Of a stretch of DNA of 64,000 nt, positions 33,681-41,967 are shown piece by piece. Source of the DNA: Bacteroidales bacterium UBA1410 (GTDB lineage: Bacteria > Bacteroidota > Bacteroidia > Bacteroidales > Dysgonomonadaceae); contig DBPW01000008.1 in assembly GCA_002305015.1 (NCBI GenBank), positions 46,824-110,823 of the forward strand, given 5' to 3'. The position numbers and the translations under genes were made by a program. Each line of letters opens with the position of its first letter. Positions within the stretch are counted from its first letter, which is position 1. The notes beneath the pieces were generated by a model. That model had not been told where the DNA came from. It saw nothing but the letters and a program-made list of their open reading frames with translations, and did not search any database.

Positions 33681-35183
33681 ATGAGAAACATATTTAAACA
33701 AGGATTTTGGGTGCTGCTGTCAGCCATTATGTTTGCAGCATGCAGTCCTCAAGAAGATGATAAATATTCATTGGGTGAATTGGGTACAGTTACCCCCGAT
33801 ATTGTATCTTTTTCTCAAGCACCTTCCCCCGCTAGCAATAATGTGATTATTTTCACAAATACTTCGAAGGTAAATTCTCCGGTTACTGCTGTGTGGGATT
33901 TGGGAAACGGTTCTACGGCAAGGGGAAATAAAGCAACAGGTTCTTATCCGATGAAAGGAGATTATACGGTTACGCTTACCTTGTATGCAGCAGATGGTTC
34001 TTCCGCTTCGCATAGCGAAGTAATCCATATAACTGAGAATGATTTTGGATTGATAAGTACACCGGCTTATGTTAATTTGACCGGAGGAATCGATGATCCA
34101 GATGGGAAAACATGGGTTTTTGATCAATACAACAATTTCACGAAAGAAGTTGCACAAGCGACCGGGTTTGATATTAAAGGTCACATTGGGTTGGGAAAAC
34201 ACAATAGTTATTCGCAGGGCTTTTGGGGAGCAGGGCCTAATGAAAAAAGCATGTGGAAAATGTACGATTTCAAGTTTACCTTTATTCAGGATGGTGTTCG
34301 CTTGATAATTGAAACTGCAGGTGAAGGATATGGACGAAAGGCTTCAGCTGCTACCATAGGAGGATTTACTGTGACAGGCTCAAGTGGCGATGATGTTTTT
34401 TTCCCTTATGAAGGAGGCTCTTACACCTTTTCTATTGATGAAAGCGGACAATATCCTGTGTTGACTCTGTCGGGAAATGCCTTTATGGGTTATTATTGTG
34501 GGACGCAGAATTACGAAATAATTTATCAAACGGATAAGGTCATGGCTTTGCGGGCCGATAATCAGGTAGAAGGACAAGATTGGATTTTTGTCTATTGTCT
34601 GGAAGAGCTGAATGTTGCTGCACCACCAGTTGTAAAAGTACCCAAGACAGTCCCTTTGGCTGAAGATTTTGAATCGGGTAAGCTGACTGTTAATTTTGTA
34701 ACTCAGGATATGGGGCCATTAAGCGGCATTGTCGACAATCCGGCTCCTGTTTCCATTAATACCTCAAATAAAGTGTATCGTTATCAAAAAACGGCTGCTT
34801 TCTATAGCAATTTATCTTTTACTGCACCCGATTATAAATTTGATTTGACCACGCAGAATAAAATTCGTGTGAAAGTGTATATTCCTTCTTATAACGATTA
34901 TGAAACGGAAAATACCGTAGCGGGGGATTGGATTACCGAAAAGAGATTGCGTCCACAGTTAGCTGTTAAATTGCAAAACAGCGATATGGGGGATAATGCA
35001 TGGAAAACGCAAACAGAGATCATAAAAAGAGACCTTACGATGGATAGGTGGTTGGAACTTGAATTTGATTTCAGCAGTGTAAGTGATCGACAGGATTATG
35101 ATAAAATTGTGATTCAATTTGGCGGAGAAGGTCATGCCGGTCCCGGTATATTCTTCTTTGATGATTTTGATTTTTCAGAATAA
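33681..35183 (+). CDS. PKD-domain surface lipoprotein (SusE/F-position, probable glycan-binding)
   Basis: 500 residues. Lipoprotein signal ending MFAAC. A PKD domain spans about 45-118, with the diagnostic WDLGNG (a WDFGDG variant) and YTVTLTLYAADGSS. A middle domain (KTWVFDQYNNF, GFWGAGPNEKSMWKMYDFKF) and a C-terminal beta-sandwich follow, the latter including LAEDFESGKL and GIFFFDDFDF, like carbohydrate-binding modules. Position after SusD and domain make-up fit a surface glycan-binding protein, as in known beta-glucan loci. Binding is not proven. A strong terminator follows at 35200. Confidence 0.8.
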   Translation: MRNIFKQGFWVLLSAIMFAACSPQEDDKYSLGELGTVTPDIVSFSQAPSPASNNVIIFTNTSKVNSPVTAVWDLGNGSTARGNKATGSYPMKGDYTVTLTLYAADGSSASHSEVIHITENDFGLISTPAYVNLTGGIDDPDGKTWVFDQYNNFTKEVAQATGFDIKGHIGLGKHNSYSQGFWGAGPNEKSMWKMYDFKFTFIQDGVRLIIETAGEGYGRKASAATIGGFTVTGSSGDDVFFPYEGGSYTFSIDESGQYPVLTLSGNAFMGYYCGTQNYEIIYQTDKVMALRADNQVEGQDWIFVYCLEELNVAAPPVVKVPKTVPLAEDFESGKLTVNFVTQDMGPLSGIVDNPAPVSINTSNKVYRYQKTAAFYSNLSFTAPDYKFDLTTQNKIRVKVYIPSYNDYETENTVAGDWITEKRLRPQLAVKLQNSDMGDNAWKTQTEIIKRDLTMDRWLELEFDFSSVSDRQDYDKIVIQFGGEGHAGPGIFFFDDFDFSE

Positions 35184-35199
35184 AAAAAATGATTAATAA

Positions 35200-35230
35200 G
35201 GCTGCCGTGAATAGCGGCAGCCCTATTTTT
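35200..35230 (+). terminator. Strong intrinsic terminator inside the polysaccharide locus
   Basis: GGCTGCCG (35200-35207) pairs with CGGCAGCC (35215-35222) around TGAATAG, followed by CTATTTTT. It separates the SusC/SusD/PKD genes from the glycoside hydrolases. Confidence 0.85.
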
Positions 35231-35244
35231 ACTAGTTTGAGATA

Positions 35245-36366
35245 ATGAAGAAAATGGTCAATATATTTCTTATTGCTTTTTTTATGTTGGGTGCATGTTC
35301 AGACGGAGATGACCCAACGCCCGAACCACCCGAGCCGGGAAAACAGATAGAAATTACGCTTAATCCTGAACCCGGGGAATTTTCCGGTGCCGGAGAAACA
35401 AAAAGTGTAATTGTAACGTCAAATGCCGATTGGACGGTTACTTCCAGTCAGCCTTGGTGTATGCTTTCTGTAACGAAAGGGTATCCGGGACAGACGAGTT
35501 TACAGATTACCGTTTCAAAAAATCCTTTCGAAACTCCACGGTCTGCAGAACTTACTTTTATTGCCGGCGAAGCTTTTACTAAAAAGGTTACTATAACCCA
35601 ACAAAAAGGACAAGAGGAGAATTATGTCCCTGAAGGGTATAATTTGGTGTGGAGCGATGAATTTAACGATTCGCGAGAAAAGGAGGGAAAGCCGGCGATG
35701 CCGAGTACCACCAACTGGTGGTTTGAAACCGGGGCTCACGGATGGGGGAATAACGAGCTTCAAAATTATATCGATCGTTTTATTGGTACGGATACTTGTG
35801 CCGTAGTTACTGACGGAACGTTGAAAATTATTGCCAAAAAAAGAGGAACGGAGGTAATTTCCATTCGCATGAATACCGTGAAAAGTTGGCAATACGGCTA
35901 TTTTGAAGCCCGACTGCGAATGCCGACCGGAAGAGGTACATGGCCGGCTTTTTGGATGTTGGCGAAAGATTTCAAAAATTGGCCGCTCGACGGTGAAATC
36001 GATATTATGGAATATGTAGGATACGATCCGAATGTGGTACATGCATCTGTACACACTATGGCTTACAATCACTCCATCGAAACACAGAGGACGGCTTCCA
36101 AAAGAATTCAAAATGCGGAGACCGAGTTTCATGTTTACGCACTGGAATGGACTGCACAGAAAATCACGGCTTTTGTTGATGGGGAAAAGTATTTTACCTT
36201 TCTCAACGATGGTAAAGGCGATATTAATACATGGCCTTTCGACAAACCGTTCTATTTAAAACTTAATCTTGCATGGGGAGGCAACTGGGGTGGTGCACAA
36301 GGCGTAGACGAAACCGTTCTTCCGGCAACCTACGAGATTGATTATGTTCGGGTTTATCAGAAATAA
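35245..36366 (+). CDS. GH16 endo-beta-glucanase (laminarinase-like) lipoprotein
   Basis: 373 residues. Lipoprotein signal ending LGAC (C18) and a DPTPEPPEPG linker. A BACON domain lies at about 35-122 (SNADWTVTSSQPWCMLSV). The GH16 catalytic domain contains YNLVWSDEFND, WQYGYFEARLRMPTG and the ExDxxE active site GEIDIMEYVG, with E251 as nucleophile and E256 as acid/base. The EIDIME form (with the bulge residue) is typical of laminarinase-like GH16 enzymes. It probably cuts beta-1,3- or mixed-linkage glucan at the cell surface. It heads the enzyme group after the terminator; no clear promoter was found in the 61-base gap. Confidence 0.93.
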   Translation: MKKMVNIFLIAFFMLGACSDGDDPTPEPPEPGKQIEITLNPEPGEFSGAGETKSVIVTSNADWTVTSSQPWCMLSVTKGYPGQTSLQITVSKNPFETPRSAELTFIAGEAFTKKVTITQQKGQEENYVPEGYNLVWSDEFNDSREKEGKPAMPSTTNWWFETGAHGWGNNELQNYIDRFIGTDTCAVVTDGTLKIIAKKRGTEVISIRMNTVKSWQYGYFEARLRMPTGRGTWPAFWMLAKDFKNWPLDGEIDIMEYVGYDPNVVHASVHTMAYNHSIETQRTASKRIQNAETEFHVYALEWTAQKITAFVDGEKYFTFLNDGKGDINTWPFDKPFYLKLNLAWGGNWGGAQGVDETVLPATYEIDYVRVYQK

Positions 36367-36379
36367 AAATGAATAGTAT

Positions 36380-37630
36380 ATGAGGAGAACAAGAAAAATA
36401 TTTCTTATCGTTTTGCTTTCAGGAACAGTCATCTTTTCCTTGTTTTCGCAAAACGGAAGTCGCCAAAAAAACGGTTTCATTTCTGTAAAAGGACAAAATT
36501 TAGTTACTCCCGAAGGGGAAGTATTTTTAATGAAGGGGATCAATCTTGGGAATTGGTTAAATCCTGAAGGATACATGTTTCTGTTTCAAGATGTAAATTC
36601 TTACCGACTTATCGATCAGGCTTTAAAAGAAATGGTAGGGCCGGATTTTGTCAACCAATTCTGGAGGAAGTTTCAGGAAAACTATATTACCCAAGACGAT
36701 ATTCGTTATATCCGTCAAACCGGCATGAATTCCATTCGTATCCCTTTTCATTACAAATTGTTTACCTATGAAGATTTTATGGGAAACAATAATCCCAATC
36801 GCGGATTCGAACTGCTCGATAACGTTATTCGATGGTGTAAAGAAGAAGGGTTGTATGTCGTGCTTGATATGCATGCTGCTCCTGGAGGTCAAACCGGAGA
36901 CAATATCGATGACAGCTACGGTTACCCGTGGTTATTTGAAAGCCCCGAAAGGCAAGAGCTTTTTTGTTCTATCTGGAAACGAATTGCTGAACATTATGCC
37001 GGTGAGCCTACGGTTCTTGGTTATGATTTGCTGAATGAACCCATTGCTCATTTTTTTGATAACAAAGATGAGCTAAATAATTATCTTGAACCCCTTTACA
37101 TGAAGGCTACCGAAGCGATTAGAGAAGTTGACAGAAATCATATTGTCATCTGGGGTGGTTCGCAATGGAATACCAATTTTTCGGTTTTCCACAATCCGAA
37201 ATTTGATGATAAAATGATGTACGAATGTCATACGTATTGGACAGATACCACTCAAGCTTCAATTCAGCACTTTCTTGATTTCAGAGAAAAAACGAATTTG
37301 CCGATATATATGGGCGAAACGGGAGAAAATACGGATGAATGGATTGAAGGATTCCGGCGTTTGCTCGAAAGAAACCGGATGGGATGGCATTTCTGGCCGT
37401 ATAAAAAGATGGCTAAAAGCAGTTGTATGGTTGCTCTTAAAGAGCCTGAAAATTGGAATGTGATTGTGGAGTATACCAAAAAGGATCGAAGTAGTTTTAC
37501 CAAAATACGTGAGAATAGGCCTAATCAAGATACAGTGCGAAAGGCATTGGATGAATTAATTGAAAACAGTAAATTTGTTTGTTGTTCAAAAAACGAGGGA
37601 TACATAAAAGCATTGGGTATGAAGCCGTAA
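36380..37630 (+). CDS. GH5-family glycoside hydrolase
   Basis: 416 residues. Signal peptide MRRTRKIFLIVLLSGTVIFS. A (beta/alpha)8 barrel of glycoside hydrolase family 5: MKGINLGNWLNPEGYM, NSIRIPFHY, VVLDMHAAPGGQ, and the acid/base glutamate in YDLLNEP (E220), then YECHTYW and the nucleophile in YMGETGE (E313). The neighbouring GH16 and GH3 suggest a beta-glucan substrate, but the subfamily cannot be assigned from sequence alone. It starts 13 bases after the GH16 gene and precedes the GH3 gene by 29 bases, probably one operon. Confidence 0.9.
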   Translation: MRRTRKIFLIVLLSGTVIFSLFSQNGSRQKNGFISVKGQNLVTPEGEVFLMKGINLGNWLNPEGYMFLFQDVNSYRLIDQALKEMVGPDFVNQFWRKFQENYITQDDIRYIRQTGMNSIRIPFHYKLFTYEDFMGNNNPNRGFELLDNVIRWCKEEGLYVVLDMHAAPGGQTGDNIDDSYGYPWLFESPERQELFCSIWKRIAEHYAGEPTVLGYDLLNEPIAHFFDNKDELNNYLEPLYMKATEAIREVDRNHIVIWGGSQWNTNFSVFHNPKFDDKMMYECHTYWTDTTQASIQHFLDFREKTNLPIYMGETGENTDEWIEGFRRLLERNRMGWHFWPYKKMAKSSCMVALKEPENWNVIVEYTKKDRSSFTKIRENRPNQDTVRKALDELIENSKFVCCSKNEGYIKALGMKP

Positions 37631-37659
37631 AAAACTAATTATTAAAAATAAATAAGCTA

Positions 37660-39990
37660 ATGAAACAGAAAAAAATTGTATTTTTCATCTTGCTTGCACT
37701 TACGATAGTAGGGTGTGAGCAGAAAAAAACTGCGGATCAGCAAGTTGAACAGAAAATCAACGAGTTGATCTCTAAAATGTCTATGGAAGAAAAAGTGGGA
37801 CAAATGGCTCAGTTCACCGTTGATGTCTTGGGTAAAGGCGGAGGTGTTTACGCCAGCGATGAACCTTTTGAACTCGATCCGGCCATGTTGGATACGGTTT
37901 TCGGTAAATATAAGGTAGGGTCTATTTTAAATACGAGCAACAACAGGGCAAGAACTACCGAAGTTTGGGAAAATACTATCAAAATTATTCAGGAAAAAGC
38001 TCTACAAGAAACAGGAATTCCAGTGATTTACGGGATTGATGCCATTCATGGGGTCACCTATACAGCAGGGGCAACTTTTTTTCCTCAACAAATAGGAATG
38101 GCCGCTACGTTTAATCCGGAATTGATGGAGGAGGGTTCGCGTATAGCGGCTTACGAAACAAGAGCTAGCAATATTCCGTGGAATTTTTCGCCTATCCTCG
38201 ATTTGGGACGAGATCCGCGTTGGCCACGTCAGTGGGAAACTTTTGGGGAGGATCCTTACCTTGCCAAGATAATGGGATTGGCTTCTGTTCGCGGATATCA
38301 AGGGGACAATAGCAATCATATCGATCCTAATCATGTGGCTGTTTCGTTGAAACATTATATGGGTTATGGGGTTCCTTATTCGGGAAAAGATCGGACACCT
38401 GCGGTGATTACCGAAAGCGATCTCCGCGAGAAACATTTTGAACCGTTCCGTGCCGCTGTAGAAGCCGGTGCTTTATCCATAATGGTTAATTCGGGAATTG
38501 TCAACAATGTGAACGGACATGCTAATTATAGGTTGCTTACCGAATGGTTAAAAGAGGATTTAAATTTCGATGGGGTAATCGTAACGGATTGGGCTGATGT
38601 GCAAAATCTGCTTTCACGTGATCATATTGCCAAGGATTATAGAGACGCTATTCGTATTGCCATTAATTCAGGAATCGATATGGTAATGGAACCTTATAAT
38701 TTGCGATTTTGCGAAGAGTTGGTACAACTGGTTAAAGAGGGAGAGGTTTCACAGAAAAGAATTGACGATGCTGTACGCAGGGTATTGCGATTGAAGTTCC
38801 GTCTCGGATTGTTCGATCGTCCTTCATGGTCGCGATCGGAATACCCCGATTTTGGAAGTCCTCAACATGAAGCAGTGGCAAAAGCTGCGGCCGACGAATC
38901 AATTACGTTGCTGAAGAATGAGGACAATATCTTGCCGCTAAAAAAAGGAGCGCGTCTCCTGGTTACAGGACCCAATGCCAATTCGATGCGCACGCTGAAT
39001 GGTGGATGGAGTTACTCGTGGCAGGGCGAAAAAGTGGAAGAATTTGCTCAGCAATACAATACTATTTTTGAAGCTTTGCAGAAAAAATTCGGGGAAACAA
39101 ACGTGAAATATGAGCCGGGAGTGACGTATAAAATGGATGGACAGTATTTTGAAGAGAATGCGCCCGAAATACAGAAAGCAGTGGCTGCTGCTTCTGGAGT
39201 AGATTACATTGTGCTTTGTGTTGGGGAAAATTCGTATTGCGAAACACCAGGCAATCTGGATGAATTGTCACTCTCTGAAAATCAGATTCAACTAGCGTTG
39301 GCTTTACAGAAGACGGGGAAACCCATAGTTTTAGTGCTGAATGAAGGTCGCCCACGCATTATCCGTGAAATTGAACCGGGTTCGAAGGCCATTGTGCAGC
39401 TCTATTTGCCCGGTAATTATGGGGCAGATGCGTTGGCCGATATCCTTGCAGGTGATGTTAATCCGAGTGGCAAACTCCCATACACGTATCCGAAATTTGA
39501 ACAAGGACTGATTACTTATGATCACAAACCCTGTCAGAATATCGGTCAAAAAATGGAAGGGGTGTATGATTACGGTGCAGAAACTGCAGTTCAATATCCC
39601 TTCGGATTTGGCTTGAGTTACACAACGTTTGAGTATGCAAACCTCACCATCGACAAGAAAAGTTTTGGTCCCGGAGATACCATTTCAGTTACGGTTGACG
39701 TGAAAAATATCGGTGAGATGGCCGGTAAAGAATCGGTGATGCTTTTCACAAGCGATTTGGTTTCATCGATTACTCCCGATGTGCGTCGTCTAAGAGCATT
39801 CCGAAAAATCAATCTTCAACCCGGAGAACAGAAAACGGTAACATTGAAAATAGCGGCTGATGATTTGGCTTTTGTAAATCCTAAAGGAAAATGGACATTG
39901 GAAGCAGGCGACTTTAAATTTCAGGTAGGAAACTTGGCCGATAAAGTAACCTGCACTCAAACAAAAATATGGGATACACCAAACCGGTGA
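37660..39990 (+). CDS. GH3 beta-glucosidase lipoprotein
   Basis: 776 residues. Lipoprotein signal ending IVGC. The N-terminal GH3 domain has YGIDAIHGVTY, NIPWNFSPILDLGRDPRWPRQWETFGEDPYL and VSLKHYMGYG, and the nucleophile D310 in GVIVTDWAD. The C-terminal alpha/beta sandwich has SITLLKNEDNILPL and VLCVGENSYCETPGN. A fibronectin-III-like domain ends it (PFGFGLSYTTFEYANLTI onward). It completes glucan degradation by releasing glucose from oligosaccharides, in the periplasm or on the membrane. Last gene of the locus, followed by a strong bidirectional terminator. Confidence 0.95.
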   Translation: MKQKKIVFFILLALTIVGCEQKKTADQQVEQKINELISKMSMEEKVGQMAQFTVDVLGKGGGVYASDEPFELDPAMLDTVFGKYKVGSILNTSNNRARTTEVWENTIKIIQEKALQETGIPVIYGIDAIHGVTYTAGATFFPQQIGMAATFNPELMEEGSRIAAYETRASNIPWNFSPILDLGRDPRWPRQWETFGEDPYLAKIMGLASVRGYQGDNSNHIDPNHVAVSLKHYMGYGVPYSGKDRTPAVITESDLREKHFEPFRAAVEAGALSIMVNSGIVNNVNGHANYRLLTEWLKEDLNFDGVIVTDWADVQNLLSRDHIAKDYRDAIRIAINSGIDMVMEPYNLRFCEELVQLVKEGEVSQKRIDDAVRRVLRLKFRLGLFDRPSWSRSEYPDFGSPQHEAVAKAAADESITLLKNEDNILPLKKGARLLVTGPNANSMRTLNGGWSYSWQGEKVEEFAQQYNTIFEALQKKFGETNVKYEPGVTYKMDGQYFEENAPEIQKAVAAASGVDYIVLCVGENSYCETPGNLDELSLSENQIQLALALQKTGKPIVLVLNEGRPRIIREIEPGSKAIVQLYLPGNYGADALADILAGDVNPSGKLPYTYPKFEQGLITYDHKPCQNIGQKMEGVYDYGAETAVQYPFGFGLSYTTFEYANLTIDKKSFGPGDTISVTVDVKNIGEMAGKESVMLFTSDLVSSITPDVRRLRAFRKINLQPGEQKTVTLKIAADDLAFVNPKGKWTLEAGDFKFQVGNLADKVTCTQTKIWDTPNR

Positions 39991-40055
39991 GAAATTGTAG
40001 AAAGAAATTCCCGCTAAAGAGGCGGAGAATATGTTGTTCATAGCATTTTTCAGGA

Positions 40056-40098
40056 AAACATCGGCCACTTTATTAAAAGATGGCCGATGTTTATTTTG
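40056..40098. terminator. Bidirectional terminator between the GH3 gene and argS
   Basis: AAACATCGGCCA (40056-40067) pairs with TGGCCGATGTTT (40081-40092), 13-base loop. T-rich flanks serve both convergent genes. Confidence 0.85.
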
Positions 40099-40113
40099 TT
40101 AACCCAAGATCGC

Positions 40114-41907
40114 TTACATACGTTCCGGCACATCGATTCCCAGCAGTGACATGCTTCTTTGTATGATGGCGGCAATGTTCTTAGAAAGCATAAGGCGAAA
40201 ATCGCGAAGTGCAGGATTTTCTTCTCTCAGAATGGGGAAATCGTGGTAAAATTGGTTGTATTCTTTTGCCAGATCGTACACATAGTTTGCAATAAGCGAG
40301 ATATTATATTCCTCTCCCGCTTGTTTCACAATATCGGCAAAATTAGCAAGTAATTGCACTAATCCTTCTTCCTTTTCGGAAAGCGCGGCCGATGGGTCCA
40401 ATTTTTCGGGAAATTCAATACCTTGTTCCGATGCTTTCCGCAAAACCGATTTGATGCGTGCATGGGTATATTGGATAAAAGGTCCGGTATTGCCATCAAA
40501 GTCGATGGATTCTTTGGGATTGAAAGTCATGTTCTTTTTGGGGTCAACTTTCAGAATAAAATATTTCAGCGCTCCCATGCCGATCATGGTTACGATTTGT
40601 TCCGTTTCTTCCGGCGTGCATTCATCGAGTTTGCCGAGTTCTTGCGATATTTCGCGAGCGGTGTCGATCATTTCGTCAATCAGATCATCGGCATCTACCA
40701 CTGTACCTTCACGCGATTTCATTTTCCCTTCGGGCAGTTCTACCATCCCATAGGAAAAATGCACCAATCCTTTACCGAATTTGAAACCGAGCATATCGAG
40801 CAGGATGGCAAGTACTTGAAAATGATAGTTCTGTTCGTTACCCACCACATAAATCATTTTATCGATGGGATAATCGTCGAAACGGAGTTTGGCTGTGCCA
40901 ATATCTTGCGTCATGTATACCGATGTCCCGTCGGCACGGAGCAACAATTTGTGATCGAGCCCATATGAGGTGAGATCAACCCATACCGATCCGTCTTCTT
41001 TTTGGTAGAAAAGGCCTTCTTTTAAGCCACGCAATACCATTTCTTTACCTACCAGGTAGGTTTGCGATTCGTAGTAGATTTTGTCGAATGTGATGCCCAA
41101 TCGTTGGTAGGTTTCGTCAAAACCGGCATATACCCATTCGTTCATCATTTTCCATAAGCTTATCACTTCGGGATCGCCGGCTTCCCACAGACGCAGCATT
41201 TCGCGTGCTTCCTGCATAAGGGGCGATTTTTTTTCGGCTTCTTCTTTCGACAAGCCTTGTTTCATGAGTTCTTCAACTTCGGCTTTGTAGTTTTTCTCGA
41301 AGAGTACGTAATAATCTCCCACCAGATGATCGCCTTTTTTGCCCGATGATTGGGGGGTTTCTCCGTTTCCCCATTTTTTCCATGCCACCATCGATTTACA
41401 GATATGGATACCCCGATCGTTTACCAGTGTAGTCTTGACTACCTTGATGCCATTGGCTTTCAATATTTCGCTCAGTGAATGTCCCAGAAGGTTGTTGCGT
41501 ACATGACCCAAATGCAGAGGTTTATTGGTGTTGGGTGAAGAATATTCAACCATGTAAAGCGGAGACCTGTCCGTTACAGGCGTGAATCCGAAATCCGGGT
41601 TATTGTCGATTTCTTCAAGCTCTTCTATCCATATTTGAGAAGAAACGCACATGTTTAAGAACCCTTTGATGACATTAAATTCGCTGATAAAAGGCAATTT
41701 GTCGGATAAATAGCTGCCGATTTCTCGTGCAGTCTGTTCGGGATTTTTTTTCGATATTTTCAACAACGGGAAAGTTACCAGCGTATAATGCCCTTTAAAC
41801 TCTTTCTTTGTTTTTTGAAGAGTGATCACAGAAGGGTCTACATCGGCTTTGTATAATTCTTTTATTGCTTCGATAATATGCTCTTGAAGTTTTTTTTCGA
41901 TATTCAT
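40114..41907 (-). CDS. argS: Arginyl-tRNA synthetase
   Basis: Class I aminoacyl-tRNA synthetase of 597 residues charging tRNA-Arg. It has an N-terminal ArgRS-specific additional domain, then EYSSPNTNKPLHLGHVRNN with the HLGH form of the HIGH motif, TTLVNDRGIHICKSM, and VGNEQNYHFQVL. SYGMVELPEGKMKSREGTVV is the KMSKS counterpart (KMKSR), and a C-terminal DALR anticodon-binding domain ends SMSLLGIDVPERM. It has its own promoter. Confidence 0.97.
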   Translation of the reverse strand: MNIEKKLQEHIIEAIKELYKADVDPSVITLQKTKKEFKGHYTLVTFPLLKISKKNPEQTAREIGSYLSDKLPFISEFNVIKGFLNMCVSSQIWIEELEEIDNNPDFGFTPVTDRSPLYMVEYSSPNTNKPLHLGHVRNNLLGHSLSEILKANGIKVVKTTLVNDRGIHICKSMVAWKKWGNGETPQSSGKKGDHLVGDYYVLFEKNYKAEVEELMKQGLSKEEAEKKSPLMQEAREMLRLWEAGDPEVISLWKMMNEWVYAGFDETYQRLGITFDKIYYESQTYLVGKEMVLRGLKEGLFYQKEDGSVWVDLTSYGLDHKLLLRADGTSVYMTQDIGTAKLRFDDYPIDKMIYVVGNEQNYHFQVLAILLDMLGFKFGKGLVHFSYGMVELPEGKMKSREGTVVDADDLIDEMIDTAREISQELGKLDECTPEETEQIVTMIGMGALKYFILKVDPKKNMTFNPKESIDFDGNTGPFIQYTHARIKSVLRKASEQGIEFPEKLDPSAALSEKEEGLVQLLANFADIVKQAGEEYNISLIANYVYDLAKEYNQFYHDFPILREENPALRDFRLMLSKNIAAIIQRSMSLLGIDVPERM

Positions 41908-41933
41908 AACCTTTAAGCAGCTGTTTTGAAGTG

Positions 41934-41941
41934 CAAAAGTA
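41934..41941 (-). promoter_or_regulatory. -7 box of the argS promoter
   Basis: TACTTTTG on the minus strand matches TAnnTTTG, about 27 bases before the argS start. Confidence 0.5.
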
Positions 41942-41967
41942 GTAAAAATTTTTGTAGCGGTCTTCCT

